Positions 1-9,828 of a stretch of DNA of 64,000 nucleotides are shown here, piece by piece; positions within the stretch are counted from its first letter, which is position 1; every line of letters begins with the position of its first letter. Made by a program: the position numbers and the translations under genes. The DNA is from Corynebacterium pseudodiphtheriticum DSM 44287 (GTDB lineage Bacteria; Actinomycetota; Actinomycetes; Mycobacteriales; Mycobacteriaceae), in NCBI RefSeq assembly GCF_000688415.1, contig NZ_JIAH01000007.1:215746-279745 (forward strand), given 5' to 3'. The notes below the pieces were generated by a model. That model was given only the letters and a program-made list of their open reading frames with translations. It made no database searches and was not told the DNA's origin.

Positions 1-1
1 T

Positions 2-649
2 CCATCGCACATTGACACTATCGTGATTTCTACGCAACACGATCCGGAAGTTACGCAGGAATGGTTGGAAGAGCAGCTCCGCACGCACGTCATCGAATAC
101 GTTATTGCTGAAGCTGGTCTGCAGAATTTCTATACCGACGATGTTACGCTGCTTATTAATCCCTCCGGTTCCTTCATCCTGGGCGGTCCTATGGGCGATG
201 CAGGCCTGACCGGACGCAAGATTATTGTTGACACTTATGGTGGCATGGCGCGTCACGGCGGAGGAGCCTTTTCCGGGAAAGATCCGTCGAAGGTAGATCG
301 TTCCGCAGCCTACGCGATGCGTTGGGTCGCTAAAAATATTGTGGCTGCGGGTCTGGCTGACCGTGCAGAAGTACAGGTCGCATATGCTATCGGGCGAGCG
401 AATCCTGTGGGACTCTATGTCGAAACCTTTGGCACTGCGCACCATGGGTTGGACGATGAATCAATTCAAGCTGCCGTCGCGAAGACTTTTGACCTTCGCC
501 CTGCGGTTATTATTCGTGAGTTAGATCTATTGCGTCCGATTTACCGTCCTACCGCTGCTTACGGCCATTTCGGTCGCACAGATTTGAATCTGCCATGGGA
601 ACAGACGAACCGTGTTGAGCAGTTACGGGCTGCCGCGGGGGTATCCTAG
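2..649 (+). CDS. metK: S-adenosylmethionine synthase, C-terminal part (5' end outside window)
   Basis: Cytosolic enzyme making S-adenosylmethionine from methionine and ATP. The frame is open from the first bases ([17 protein letters not shown]), so only about the last 216 residues are present; the Met codon at 23 is internal. Visible family signatures are the [21 protein letters not shown] loop region with its Asp and Lys residues, followed by [19 protein letters not shown], which is the conserved ATP/Mg and K+ binding region of the central and C-terminal domains. The usual C-terminal helix ends the protein. It is followed 17 nt later by priA on the same strand. Identity is firm; only the truncation by the window edge is a limit. 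Confidence 0.97.
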   Translation, partial: PSHIDTIVISTQHDPEVTQEWLEEQLRTHVIEYVIAEAGLQNFYTDDVTLLINPSGSFILGGPMGDAGLTGRKIIVDTYGGMARHGGGAFSGKDPSKVDRSAAYAMRWVAKNIVAAGLADRAEVQVAYAIGRANPVGLYVETFGTAHHGLDDESIQAAVAKTFDLRPAVIIRELDLLRPIYRPTAAYGHFGRTDLNLPWEQTNRVEQLRAAAGVS

Positions 650-666
650 CTCTTCATGGAGAGTTT

Positions 667-2742
667 ATGGAGCTAGCTCATCCGGTTGCGCATGTGTTGC
701 CTCTTTTGGGGTTAGCACATCTGGACCGTGGGTTTGATTACTTAGTCGCAGACAAAGACGACAAAGTAGCCCAGGCAGGTACTCGTGTGCGCATTCGATT
801 TCACGGCCGACTCGTCGACGGGATTGTGTTGGAACGTCGTGCGCACTCAGAGCATTTAGGGCGATTGCGTTATCTAGAGCGGGTTTATTCCGAGCACGTT
901 GTCTATCCGCAGCAGACCGCACGGCTTGTGGAATCCCTGGCGCAGCGCTATGGCGGCACCCGTGCGGACCTCATCAGAACCGCGATACCTCCGCGTCATG
1001 CCCAAGCGGAATCCTCCGATTTTGTTACTGCCTGGGACAAACTCGGCGAAGCTATTGAGCCGGACCTTTCTGGTTGGTCGAATTATCGGCACGGGCAGTC
1101 TTTTGTTGATTCAGTACTGGCTCGCCGTTCCGCACGCGCTGCATGGCAGATCACACCAGGCGATGACTGGGCAGGCATCGTGGCGTCGTTGCTAGCGAAA
1201 GTGGCCATTGATGGGGGCGGAGCACTGGCTGTGGTTCCTGATCAAAGGGATCTTGACCGCGTGGAAACTGCCCTTCGCGAGCATTTGGGGCCGAAGCAAA
1301 TCACGGTGCTTAACGCTCAGTTGGGGGCGCAGGGACGCTACCGTAGATTTTTATCCGTCTTACATGGACAAGCACGGGTAGTAATTGGTACGCGCAGCGC
1401 GGCGTATGCGCCACTGAAAAATCTCAGTTTAGCTGTCATTATCGATGATGGAGACGAAAACCTCATCGAACAGCGCGCTCCTTATGCTCACGCTCGGGAA
1501 GTGCTGACCACGCGCGCTGGGCTGGAGGGCTGCTCGTTGCTCATCGGCGGGCTTGCCCGCACCGCGGAGACACAGCTATTGGTGGAAGCCGGCTGGATGC
1601 ACGGTTTGCTTGCTTCACGCGATCGAGTACGCGAATCGTCCCCACTTATACGAGCGGCAGCCGATACGGATTTTGAACTGGAAAAAGACCCGGTAGCCAG
1701 GCAGGCTCGTGTACCAGGGCTCGCGTTTGATGCAGCTCGTCGGGCGCTTTCTGCAGGAAAGCCAGTATTGGTGCAAGTTCCACGGAAGGGCTATATCCCG
1801 ACGCTGTCTTGCGCACAGTGCCGACATCCAGCGCGATGTCGTATCTGTAATGGGCCGGTAGGATTACCCGGGCAGGATCCTGCGGCTGCTGTGGCAGCAT
1901 CCACGACAAGCGCGATACAGTCACAGTCACGAGTTGCGACATCAACCGAATCACGAGCGGAAGTGCCCACATGTCGATGGTGTGGAGCGATTCACTCAGC
2001 GTTTCGGTGCGGCGAATGTGGCTCACAACGTCTCCGGGCAGTGGTACTTGGTGCGCAACGCACCGCGGAAGAATTGGGGAGAGCGTTTCCGTCCACACGT
2101 GTGATTACCTCTGGTGGTTCGCGGGTATTGGATTCGGTTCCAGATTCACCCGCGTTGGTGGTTGCGACCCCAGGTGCGGAACCCCTGGTGGATGGTGGCC
2201 ATTACGGGGCCGCGTTGTTATTAGATACTTGGGCTTTGCTTGGCAGGCAGGATTTACGTGCCGCGGAAGATACTCTGGCGACGTGGATGCGCGCTGCCGC
2301 TTTAGTGGAAAGTCGTGCTTCAGGTGGCATGGTCATCGTTGTGGCTGAAGCTAGCTTGCCGTCCGTGCAGTATTTGATTCGTTGGGACCCCGTAGGCGCT
2401 GCAACAGCTGAATTGGCAGGGCGTAGGGAGACCAAATTTCCCCCCGCCGTGCATATGGCTGCTATTGATGGCGCGGATGCGAGCCTGGACATGTTTCTTG
2501 ACTTAGTTGAACTTCCAGCGCACGCGGAGGTACTGGGCCCAGTTGACCTGCCTTATTCCACCAGGTTGCCTGGGGACTATGATGAACAGCGCTTTGGCCT
2601 CCCACAGAGAATTTTGGTGCGGACCCCGTTGGGGCCCCGGGCGGAACTAGGTGTGGCGTTGCGGACCGCTGCGGTGGCTCGTAGTTTGCGGAAAGACGAG
2701 CTTCCTTTACGGATTCAGGTCGATCCGCCCCATATTGGTTAA
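667..2742 (+). CDS. priA: Primosomal protein N' (PriA-like), helicase motifs degenerate
   Basis: Protein of 691 residues in the usual metK-priA-fmt neighbourhood. PriA restarts collapsed replication forks as a 3'-5' helicase. Here the N-terminal DNA-binding domain (about 1-110) is present and the zinc-binding region is recognisable (CAQC..CRIC near residue 385, then CRWC..CGEC near 440). The Walker A loop expected near residue 180 reads DGGGALAVVPDQRD and has no GKT, and the DEEH box reads DDGD. Actinobacterial PriA proteins are commonly annotated as lacking ATPase motifs, so this looks like the lineage form rather than recent decay. ATG at 667 follows an AGAG-type ribosome site. It may act in primosome assembly without helicase activity (inference). 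Confidence 0.9.
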   Translation: MELAHPVAHVLPLLGLAHLDRGFDYLVADKDDKVAQAGTRVRIRFHGRLVDGIVLERRAHSEHLGRLRYLERVYSEHVVYPQQTARLVESLAQRYGGTRADLIRTAIPPRHAQAESSDFVTAWDKLGEAIEPDLSGWSNYRHGQSFVDSVLARRSARAAWQITPGDDWAGIVASLLAKVAIDGGGALAVVPDQRDLDRVETALREHLGPKQITVLNAQLGAQGRYRRFLSVLHGQARVVIGTRSAAYAPLKNLSLAVIIDDGDENLIEQRAPYAHAREVLTTRAGLEGCSLLIGGLARTAETQLLVEAGWMHGLLASRDRVRESSPLIRAAADTDFELEKDPVARQARVPGLAFDAARRALSAGKPVLVQVPRKGYIPTLSCAQCRHPARCRICNGPVGLPGQDPAAAVAASTTSAIQSQSRVATSTESRAEVPTCRWCGAIHSAFRCGECGSQRLRAVVLGAQRTAEELGRAFPSTRVITSGGSRVLDSVPDSPALVVATPGAEPLVDGGHYGAALLLDTWALLGRQDLRAAEDTLATWMRAAALVESRASGGMVIVVAEASLPSVQYLIRWDPVGAATAELAGRRETKFPPAVHMAAIDGADASLDMFLDLVELPAHAEVLGPVDLPYSTRLPGDYDEQRFGLPQRILVRTPLGPRAELGVALRTAAVARSLRKDELPLRIQVDPPHIG

Positions 2743-2796
2743 ATCAGAATCGGTTAGTCTGAATAGTTATGGACCATTAAAGGAGTAGGAAGAACA

Positions 2797-3756
2797 ATGC
2801 GGATTGTGTTTGCTGGTACACCGGAGCCGGCTGTTGTGGCTTTGGAAGCACTCTTGGAATCTGAGCACGAGGTCGTCGGTGTGCTTACCCGTCCAGATGC
2901 ACGGAAAGGGCGCGGTCGTAGTTTGGCGTCGTCGCCGGTTGCAGCTTTGGCTCGGGAACGTGGGATTGAGGTGCTTACTCCCGAGACTTTGCGTGCTGAC
3001 AGCGAGGCTGGTTCTCAGGTTCGCGCCTGGTTGCAGGAATTAGCTCCGGAGGCAATCGCGGTGGTGGCCTACGGTAAATTGATTAGTACGGATTTGTTGG
3101 ACGTTGCCCGGCATGGCTGGATTAATCTGCATTTTTCTCTACTTCCACAGTGGCGCGGAGCGGCTCCGGTGCAAGCTGCAATTGCGCATGGCGATGATAT
3201 TACTGGTGCCAGCACATTCCGGATTGAAGAAGGGCTTGATACCGGGGACGTATTTGGCACGGTGACGGAGGTTATTCGTGACGACGATACGGCGGATGAT
3301 CTGTTGACGCGTCTGGCTTATTCCGGCGCGGATTTGTTGGTTGCTACCATGGATGGGCTGGCCGACGAACGCTTAGAGGCGCAGCCGCAATCTGGTGAGG
3401 CCACCTACGCCCCGAAAATTTCTGCTGAGCAGGCGCACATCGATTGGTCACAACCAGATTTTGCGATCGATCGGCACATTCGGGCTTATACACCCGGTCC
3501 TGGCGCGTGGACGATGCTCGGTGAGCAACGTTTAAAGATTGCACCGGTGACGCTGGTTACAGCGGGGAGTGACGCTGCGGCCCTGTTTGCGAAGAAATCT
3601 TTGTCTGCTGGCGAATTGTATGTTGCGAAAAACGATGTGTTTGTTGGCACCGCTACTACACCAGTGCGCTTGGGAATGGTCCAAGCACCAGGAAAGAAGA
3701 GAATGGATGCCGCAGCTTGGGCGCGCGGAAATCAACCGGAAGGAATTTTGTCATGA
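2797..3756 (+). CDS. fmt: Methionyl-tRNA formyltransferase
   Basis: Transfers the formyl group from 10-formyltetrahydrofolate to initiator Met-tRNA in the cytosol. 319 residues, normal for the family. The N-terminal Rossmann domain starts MRIVFAGTPEPAVVAL; the folate-binding and catalytic region has the SLLPQWRGAAPVQ stretch (about 110-122) and the HGD plus GLDTGDVF motifs just after it. The C-terminal OB-like domain follows from about residue 210. A good AAAGGAG site lies 10 nt before ATG 2797. The stop overlaps the rsmB start, so the two are translationally coupled. Peptide deformylase (def), often the gene before fmt, is not between priA and fmt here. Confidence 0.97.
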   Translation: MRIVFAGTPEPAVVALEALLESEHEVVGVLTRPDARKGRGRSLASSPVAALARERGIEVLTPETLRADSEAGSQVRAWLQELAPEAIAVVAYGKLISTDLLDVARHGWINLHFSLLPQWRGAAPVQAAIAHGDDITGASTFRIEEGLDTGDVFGTVTEVIRDDDTADDLLTRLAYSGADLLVATMDGLADERLEAQPQSGEATYAPKISAEQAHIDWSQPDFAIDRHIRAYTPGPGAWTMLGEQRLKIAPVTLVTAGSDAAALFAKKSLSAGELYVAKNDVFVGTATTPVRLGMVQAPGKKRMDAAAWARGNQPEGILS

Positions 3757-5345
3757 GTGCAGCAGCTGGCGGATTTCGATCTCGGTCGCGTTCCGGCGAA
3801 TCCCCACGTTTAGCGGATAAAGCAGGCAACCAGACTGGAAAAAAGACGGATGCTCGAGGAGCTAAGTCGCAACAGCATGACAAGCGGCGTCCACACAGCT
3901 ACAAGCAGCAGAAGCGACAGAAGCGAACACACCGCGAGACAGCGGGCGTCGACAAGCCTCGCCTGCTTGCCTTTGCGGTCTTGAATCGGGTTAGCGACGA
4001 TGATGCCTATGCGAATTTGATTTTGCCGAAATGTTTGCGGGAAGAGCGTGTTAAAGGGCGTGATGCTGCGTTTGCAACAGAAATCACCTATGGCTGTCTC
4101 CGGTCGCTTGGCGTTCTCGATACTGTGATTGACGCGTGCTCGTCACGCGAGTTGGACTCGCTCGCCACGCCGGTCCTGAATGCCCTTCGCTTGGGAACTT
4201 ACCAGTTGTTGTTTACGCGCGTTGATGATCATGCTGCTGTGGATACTTCAGTACGGCTAGTCGAATCGGCTGAGCATGGTAAGGCTAAAGGTTTTGTTAA
4301 CGGCATTTTGCGCACGGTCGGCCGAACCCCCCGAGAGCAATGGATCGCACAGCTGCGACCAGAAAGTGAACTCGCTGGTTTGGCATTTGAACATGCGCAC
4401 CCTGAGTGGATTGCAGGGGCGTTCAATGAGGCGTTGTTAGCGGAAAACCAAGATGCCAGCTTAGATGTGGAAAGCCCGCATTCTGACGGGATTCATCCAG
4501 AACTTGCCGCTGCGCTTGCGGCCGATTCAGAGCGCCCATTGGTGCATTTGGTCGCGCGTCCAGGAGAGATTAGTGCTGAAGAACTCGCGTTGATGATTGG
4601 GGGAGAAACCGGCAGGTATAGCCCATATGCGGTGTACTTGGAGTCTGGTGGCAACCCGGGGGCACTGGAACCAGTGCAGCAGTCAATGGCGGCAGTGCAA
4701 GATGAAGGTTCGCAGTTGATTGCGCGTGCGGTCGTGGAAGCCGAGGTGCTGGGAGAGGACTCTGGGCGTTGGCTCGACCTTTGTGCTGGGCCTGGTGGAA
4801 AAGCTGCTCTGTTAGGTGCTTTAGCCGCCATCGATGGTGCCTCGGTAGACGCGGTGGAAGTCTCGCCTCACCGTGCGGAATTGATTCGCTCAACGGTGGC
4901 TGATTTGCCGGTCACAGTGCACGTGGCTGACGGTAGAAGTCCGGGGTTAGCAGCTGGCTTTGACCGGGTGCTTGTCGACGCCCCATGCTCAGGGCTGGGA
5001 GCGTTACGTCGACGTCCGGAAGCACGCTGGAAAAAAGACGATCGCGATATTCTGGATTTGAATACACTGCAAGTGGAGTTATTACGCTCAGCGCTGCAGT
5101 TGGTGCGACCAGGTGGGGTGGTGGTTTATTCCACGTGCTCGCCAGACCTGCGTGAAACGCGGTCAATCGTTGACACAATTTTGGGGGATACTGACGGCCC
5201 GGCGGTAGAAGAATTATCAGCGTTGGCAACTCTTCCGGACATTCCAGGAATCGGCACTGGGAATTTCCTTTCGGCACAGATGTGGCCACATAGGCACGGC
5301 ACTGACGCTATGTTTTTTGCTGTGCTCCGCCGGAAGAGTACCTAA
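3753..5345 (+). CDS. rsmB: 16S rRNA m5C967 methyltransferase
   Basis: RsmB/Sun/Fmu enzyme that methylates C967 of 16S rRNA using S-adenosylmethionine. The 530-residue protein has a lysine/arginine-rich N-terminal tail (about 1-70), a NusB-like RNA-binding domain (about 75-215) and a Rossmann methyltransferase domain. Visible motifs are LDLCAGPGGKAAL (SAM binding), VDAPCSGLGALRRRPEARW (motif IV with Cys) and STCSP (catalytic Cys). ATG 3753 overlaps the fmt stop and has an AAGGAA site upstream; the frame stays open further upstream, inside fmt, but that stretch does not look coding. The basic tail is longer than in E. coli RsmB and is typical of actinobacteria. Confidence 0.95.
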   Translation: MSAAAGGFRSRSRSGESPRLADKAGNQTGKKTDARGAKSQQHDKRRPHSYKQQKRQKRTHRETAGVDKPRLLAFAVLNRVSDDDAYANLILPKCLREERVKGRDAAFATEITYGCLRSLGVLDTVIDACSSRELDSLATPVLNALRLGTYQLLFTRVDDHAAVDTSVRLVESAEHGKAKGFVNGILRTVGRTPREQWIAQLRPESELAGLAFEHAHPEWIAGAFNEALLAENQDASLDVESPHSDGIHPELAAALAADSERPLVHLVARPGEISAEELALMIGGETGRYSPYAVYLESGGNPGALEPVQQSMAAVQDEGSQLIARAVVEAEVLGEDSGRWLDLCAGPGGKAALLGALAAIDGASVDAVEVSPHRAELIRSTVADLPVTVHVADGRSPGLAAGFDRVLVDAPCSGLGALRRRPEARWKKDDRDILDLNTLQVELLRSALQLVRPGGVVVYSTCSPDLRETRSIVDTILGDTDGPAVEELSALATLPDIPGIGTGNFLSAQMWPHRHGTDAMFFAVLRRKST

Positions 5346-5377
5346 ACCAGTGGACTAGACGTTAGCCCGAATAACCG

Positions 5378-5383
5378 TAGAAT
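5378..5383 (+). promoter_or_regulatory. -10 hexamer TAGAAT, leaderless rpe
   Basis: TAGAAT ends 7 nt before ATG 5391, so the transcript would start at or next to the A of that codon. This hexamer overlaps the alternative ATG at 5382, which therefore cannot be the start if this promoter is used. No Shine-Dalgarno sequence precedes ATG 5391. Confidence 0.55.
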
Positions 5384-5390
5384 GGCCAGT

Positions 5391-6140
5391 ATGTCTGTTC
5401 GTGATTCAGCAAATTCCTCTCCGGGAGTCTCGCCCCTTGATGCGTCGTCTTCTATTTCTGATCCATTAATCAAGCGGCGGGCCTTGATCGCGCCGTCTAT
5501 TTTGGCTGCGGATTTTTCCAGTCTTGGCGATCAAGTCCGTAGCGTTGACAACGCTGACTGGATTCACGTGGACATCATGGACGGACATTTTGTCCCAAAC
5601 TTGTCGTTTGGTCCGGATGTGACCGCAACCGTCGATAAGATCACTGAGCAGTATTTAGATGTGCATTTGATGATCGAAAATCCGGAGCACTGGGTCGATA
5701 CCTATATTGCTGCCGGTGCTGATTGCATCATCTTCCATGTAGAAGCGACTGATGACCATGTTGCTTTAGCCAAAAAGATCCGGGAAAAAGGCGTTCGTGC
5801 TGGCTTCTCGCTGAAACCAGCTACCCCGATTGAGCCGTATCTTGCGGATCTTGAACATTTCGACTTGGCCTTGGTAATGAGTGTCGAGCCCGGATTTGGT
5901 GGACAATCGTTCATGCCTGACCAATTAGACAAAGTTCGCGCACTGCGCCAGGCCATTGATGAGCGGAATCTTGATTGTCTCATCGAGATTGACGGCGGAA
6001 TTTCAGAACATACAATCGAGAAATCCGCTGAAGCTGGTTGTGACGCCTTCGTTGCAGGCTCCGCGGTCTTCAAGAAAACAGATCCGGCAGCAGCGGTGAA
6101 TCATCTTCGCGCGTTAGCGACTGGGGCGACACAACACTAA
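5391..6140 (+). CDS. rpe: Ribulose-phosphate 3-epimerase
   Basis: Interconverts ribulose 5-phosphate and xylulose 5-phosphate in the pentose phosphate pathway, feeding the transketolase encoded later in this window. TIM-barrel enzyme of 249 residues with the signatures APSILAADFSSLG, HVDIMDGHFVPN (metal-binding His/Asp), VMSVEPGFGGQSF and IEIDGGI. About 28 Ser-rich residues precede the barrel, longer than in E. coli Rpe. ATG 5391 is preferred over in-frame ATG 5382 because a -10 hexamer lies 7 nt before it. Another possible start is further in, nearer the barrel. The stop codon abuts the ribD start. Confidence 0.95.
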   Translation: MSVRDSANSSPGVSPLDASSSISDPLIKRRALIAPSILAADFSSLGDQVRSVDNADWIHVDIMDGHFVPNLSFGPDVTATVDKITEQYLDVHLMIENPEHWVDTYIAAGADCIIFHVEATDDHVALAKKIREKGVRAGFSLKPATPIEPYLADLEHFDLALVMSVEPGFGGQSFMPDQLDKVRALRQAIDERNLDCLIEIDGGISEHTIEKSAEAGCDAFVAGSAVFKKTDPAAAVNHLRALATGATQH

Positions 6141-7211
6141 ATGACTTCTGAATTTTCTGCGAGCGCCTTAGACGCTCGTATTCTCAACGCTGCGCTCTCG
6201 GCAGCTCACCGAGCAGCCCTGGAGGTCCGTGGTAGTACAAGCCCGAATCCGCCCGTAGGGGCAGTAATTCTGACTGAAAATGGAGATATTTGTGGAGTCG
6301 GCGCCACTGAACCGCCAGGTGGGCGACATGCAGAAATTGTTGCGTTGGACCAGGCGGGTAGGTCTTCGAAGGGTGCGCATGTAGTGGTCACCCTCGAACC
6401 GTGCAACCATCAAGGCAGGACCGGCCCGTGCTCGCAAGCTCTCATCGATGCAGGTGTGGCTTCAGTGCATTATTTACATGCTGACCCCAATGTGATTGCA
6501 GCCGGTGGTGCAGAAAAACTACGCGCGGCGGGAATTGCGGTTCATCATCTTGGGGCCTCTGGTCTTTTGCAGCGGGATTCCACCGCGATTTTAGGCGACG
6601 AGCTGGAGCCATGGCTGCAGGCTACAGCCATGGGACGAGTGCACGTCACGGCAAAGTTCGCACAATCGGTCGATGGGTTTAGTGCTGCATCTGACGGATC
6701 AAGCAAGTGGATCACTGGTTCTAAGGCAAGAGAGAGGGTGCATCTCGATCGCAGTAAACGTGATGCGATCATTATTGGCACGGGGACAGCGTTAGCCGAT
6801 AATCCATCGTTGACCGCTCGCTATATCTCCGAAACCGGAGAAACCTTGTTGTATAAGCAGCAGCCACGTCGTGTGGTAATCGGCAAGTCAGATTTGTCCG
6901 CATGCAGTAATTTGCAGCGTCTCGGCTTTGCACAATATCCCGATATTCCTACTGCTCTGACTGCCTTATGGGAACAGGGCTGTCGAGATGTGCTAGTCGA
7001 GGGCGGTCCGAAACTCCTGAGTTCATTTGTCGGGAGTGGTTACGTCGATGCAGTGCAAGCATATGTGGCACCGTTATTGCTAGGAGACGGGCGTAGTGTG
7101 CTTGCTTCTGCTGTTGGTGTGAATCTGGCAGATGGCATGCGTTTAGAGATCAATCGTGTCGAAAGACTTGGCAATGATGTGTTGTTGACCATGGTGCCGG
7201 GAGCGAAGTAG
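6141..7211 (+). CDS. ribD: Bifunctional riboflavin deaminase/reductase
   Basis: Second and third steps of riboflavin synthesis after GTP ring opening: deamination of the diaminopyrimidine and NADPH reduction of its ribose. 356 residues. N-terminal cytidine-deaminase-like domain with the zinc ligands GGRHAEIVALD and EPCNHQGRTGPC (about 60-95); C-terminal RibD reductase domain (about 165-356) with GRVHVTAKFAQSVDG and LVEGGPKLLSSF. ATG 6141 directly follows the rpe stop, without a gap, so translation is presumably coupled. First gene of the ribD-ribE-ribBA-ribH cluster; no FMN riboswitch precedes it. Confidence 0.96.
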   Translation: MTSEFSASALDARILNAALSAAHRAALEVRGSTSPNPPVGAVILTENGDICGVGATEPPGGRHAEIVALDQAGRSSKGAHVVVTLEPCNHQGRTGPCSQALIDAGVASVHYLHADPNVIAAGGAEKLRAAGIAVHHLGASGLLQRDSTAILGDELEPWLQATAMGRVHVTAKFAQSVDGFSAASDGSSKWITGSKARERVHLDRSKRDAIIIGTGTALADNPSLTARYISETGETLLYKQQPRRVVIGKSDLSACSNLQRLGFAQYPDIPTALTALWEQGCRDVLVEGGPKLLSSFVGSGYVDAVQAYVAPLLLGDGRSVLASAVGVNLADGMRLEINRVERLGNDVLLTMVPGAK

Positions 7212-7235
7212 ATAAGCTACGGAGAAAGGCGATAA

Positions 7236-7976
7236 ATGTTTAGTGGATTGGTAGAAAACACTGGTGAGGTCGTAACGGTCGACAACGTCGGTGATGCGGT
7301 TCGTATGAGCATCCAAGGTGGGAGAATCATGCACGATGCCAGCCTGGGGGATTCCATAGCAGTCAACGGCGTCTGCTTGACGGTTGCGGAGTTGGATGTT
7401 GAATCCGGAGTTTTTGGCGCTGACGTCATGCAGGAATCACTAAATCGTTCAGTGCTGGGCGACTTGCGCCCTGGCAGCATAGTGAACCTCGAACGTGCAC
7501 TCCGTGCCGACGCGCGACTTGGTGGGCACATCATGCAAGGGCATGTTGATGGTACAGCGCGACTGGTTTCTCGCACTCCCTCAGAGAACTGGGAAGTTTT
7601 GCGCTTCGAATTACCAGCGCAACTGGCAAAATACGTCGTAGAAAAAGGGTCTATTGCTATCAGCGGTGTGTCTTTGACTGTGTCTGCTATTTCTGAGACT
7701 CCTAGACCATCAGCTGCGGCCACGGCCGCGACATCGACTGTGCCCTCTGGTCCAGAATTTGAAGCGATTCCTAGAACGACTCCTATCCCTAATGCTGACA
7801 GTGGCGACTGGTTTGAAGTCTCCTTGATCCCTACGACATTGTCCGAAACCACCTTAGGCACCTTGGCAGTGGGCGAGAGGGTTAATCTAGAGGTCGACAT
7901 CATCGGCAAATACGTCGAAAAGCTGTTGGCCGCGGGAACACCGACCGGTTATAGCTTTCCGTCAGACACACACTAA
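7236..7976 (+). CDS. ribE: Riboflavin synthase alpha chain with loop insertion
   Basis: Catalyses dismutation of two 6,7-dimethyl-8-ribityllumazine molecules to riboflavin. 246 residues, against about 200-215 for most family members. Two lumazine-binding repeats: [12 protein letters not shown].. NGVCLTV (about 1-95) and [13 protein letters not shown].. SGVSLTV (about 97-200). The extra length is an Ala/Pro/Ser/Thr-rich insertion at about residues 154-190, between the SLTVSAISE and [12 protein letters not shown] strands of the second repeat, in frame and without stop. ATG 7236 has a GGAGAAAGG site upstream. Function is likely retained since the core motifs are intact. The symbol ribC is used for the same gene in some species. 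Confidence 0.94.
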   Translation: MFSGLVENTGEVVTVDNVGDAVRMSIQGGRIMHDASLGDSIAVNGVCLTVAELDVESGVFGADVMQESLNRSVLGDLRPGSIVNLERALRADARLGGHIMQGHVDGTARLVSRTPSENWEVLRFELPAQLAKYVVEKGSIAISGVSLTVSAISETPRPSAAATAATSTVPSGPEFEAIPRTTPIPNADSGDWFEVSLIPTTLSETTLGTLAVGERVNLEVDIIGKYVEKLLAAGTPTGYSFPSDTH

Positions 7977-7987
7977 AGTGGAGACAT

Positions 7988-9265
7988 ATGAGCATCGAGG
8001 TCACCCAGGATGGCAAAGCAATCAAGCTTGATAGCGTCGAACGTGCAATAGCCGATATTCGGGCAGGCAAAGCTGTAGTGGTCGTAGATGATGAAGACCG
8101 CGAAAACGAAGGCGATCTAATTTTTGCCGCAGAAAAAGCTACTCCAGAATTAGTGGCTTTTATGGTCCGGTACACCTCTGGTTATATCTGCGCGCCGATG
8201 CTTCCAGACGACCTCAATCAGCTGGGCTTGCCGCCTATGGCGGCGGTTAACGAGGACGTGCGCGGTACGGCTTATACCGTGACTGTTGATTTCAATGACG
8301 GCACCACTGGTATTTCTGCGGCTAGTCGTGCCAAGACCTTGCGTGCATTGGCGTCCGCGGATGCGCATCGGGAGCAGTTCACCCGCCCGGGCCACGTCGT
8401 ACCCCTGAGCGCTCGCCCTAATGGTGTGTTGGACCGCAACGGACACACCGAAGCTTCTGTTGATTTGGCACGCTTGGCAGGTTTGCGCCCGGCCGGTGTG
8501 ATCTGTGAAATTGTGTCGGAAAAAGACCCGACCGATATGGCACGTCTTCCGGAACTACGGGAATTTGCCGATACCCATGACCTGGCTTTGATCTCAATAG
8601 AGCAAATGATTCAGTGGCGACGTCGTAATGAAATGCAGGTGGTCCGTGAGGTAGCAACCAGCTTGCCGACGGATGCTGGACCGATGACTGCGCTCGGGTA
8701 CCGCCACCAGGTGGATGGGACGGAGCATGTGGCACTGATCGCGGGCTCGGTGGACGAGTTGCACAATGCCACAGACGTCCCAGTACGCGTGCATTCGGAA
8801 TGTCTCACTGGTGATGTTTTCCACTCGCGTCGCTGTGACTGTGGACAGCAGCTGGATCAAGCGATTGACTATATCCAAAGAGCTGGTAGCGGCGTAGTGA
8901 TCTATATTCGCGGACACGAGGGCCGGGGCATCGGGCTTCTCGCCAAGCTTAAAGCTTATCGTCTGCAGGAAAGTGGTGCCGATACCGTAGACGCGAATTT
9001 GGAACAAGGGCTGCCTGCGGACGCACGCGAATTTTCCGTGGCTGGTCAGATTTTGGCTGATCTGGGAATCGCGAGCGCGAATTTGTTGACCAATAACCCG
9101 TTCAAGGCTGAAGCCTTGGAAGGGTTTGGCGTCGAAGTATCTAAACGCACTGCACTGCTTACCGAAGCGAACGAAGATAACATCGCGTATCTACGTACGA
9201 AACGTGACCGCATGGGGCATGACTTGCCAACGGTTGCGGACTGGGATGTGCAACGTCCACAATAA
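7988..9265 (+). CDS. ribBA: Bifunctional DHBP synthase / GTP cyclohydrolase II
   Basis: Supplies both riboflavin precursors: 3,4-dihydroxy-2-butanone 4-phosphate from ribulose 5-phosphate and the diaminopyrimidine from GTP. 425 residues. DHBP synthase domain at about 10-205 with [11 protein letters not shown] and [20 protein letters not shown] cyclohydrolase II domain at about 215-415 with [18 protein letters not shown] (zinc cysteines) and [13 protein letters not shown] 7988 lies 11 nt after ribE with a GTGGAG site. Ribulose 5-phosphate links it to the nearby rpe. Often called ribA in corynebacteria. Confidence 0.96.
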   Translation: MSIEVTQDGKAIKLDSVERAIADIRAGKAVVVVDDEDRENEGDLIFAAEKATPELVAFMVRYTSGYICAPMLPDDLNQLGLPPMAAVNEDVRGTAYTVTVDFNDGTTGISAASRAKTLRALASADAHREQFTRPGHVVPLSARPNGVLDRNGHTEASVDLARLAGLRPAGVICEIVSEKDPTDMARLPELREFADTHDLALISIEQMIQWRRRNEMQVVREVATSLPTDAGPMTALGYRHQVDGTEHVALIAGSVDELHNATDVPVRVHSECLTGDVFHSRRCDCGQQLDQAIDYIQRAGSGVVIYIRGHEGRGIGLLAKLKAYRLQESGADTVDANLEQGLPADAREFSVAGQILADLGIASANLLTNNPFKAEALEGFGVEVSKRTALLTEANEDNIAYLRTKRDRMGHDLPTVADWDVQRPQ

Positions 9266-9315
9266 TCCGCGGCAAATTTGCGTCATCATATATCTATTTA
9301 CAGCAAGGAGCTGAC

Positions 9316-9828
9316 ATGGCACACGGTGGAGCACCGCAGATCCCCCTAGGCAGCGCTAAAGGGGTGCGAGTATGCGTAGTGAGCACTCGCTGGAACCAGG
9401 AAGTCTGTGAGCAGATGCGCTCCCGGGCGCTAGCCGTGGCTGCTGAAGCAGGGGCCACGGTTTCGGAAGCACGTGTCATGGGTGCGATTGAGCTGCCAGT
9501 TGTTGTCCAGCAAGCGGCACGGCAATTCGACGCCGTGGTTGCTTTGGGTTGCGTGATTCGGGGCGGAACCCCGCACTTTGATTATGTCTGTGATTCTGTG
9601 ACCCAGGGGTTGACCCGGGTGAGTCTGGATGAATCGACCCCGGTTACCAACGGGGTGTTGACCGTGAATTCCCAAGAGCAGGCACGTGCCAGAGCTGGGT
9701 TTCCGGATTCGATTGAGGATAAGGGTGGTGAGGCCATGGCTGCAGCGCTTGACACATTGGCTACCCTTCGTGAGCTGCGTGCCACTGCGCACCACCGTGA
9801 GACAGACATTTGCGAGGAACAAGCATGA
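9316..9828 (+). CDS. ribH: 6,7-dimethyl-8-ribityllumazine synthase
   Basis: Condenses the products of the two upstream branches to lumazine, the substrate of riboflavin synthase; the family forms pentamers or icosahedral shells. 170 residues, family-typical. Motifs: [35 protein letters not shown] (phosphate-binding and catalytic His) and PVTNGVLTV. An AAGGAG site lies 7 nt before ATG 9316. The stop overlaps the start of the next gene. Completes the riboflavin set together with ribD, ribE and ribBA. Confidence 0.96.
   Translation: MAHGGAPQIPLGSAKGVRVCVVSTRWNQEVCEQMRSRALAVAAEAGATVSEARVMGAIELPVVVQQAARQFDAVVALGCVIRGGTPHFDYVCDSVTQGLTRVSLDESTPVTNGVLTVNSQEQARARAGFPDSIEDKGGEAMAAALDTLATLRELRATAHHRETDICEEQA

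Noticed and set aside
6141..9315. FMN riboswitch for the riboflavin cluster
   Set aside because: ribD starts immediately after rpe and all later gaps are 11-50 nt, too short for the element.
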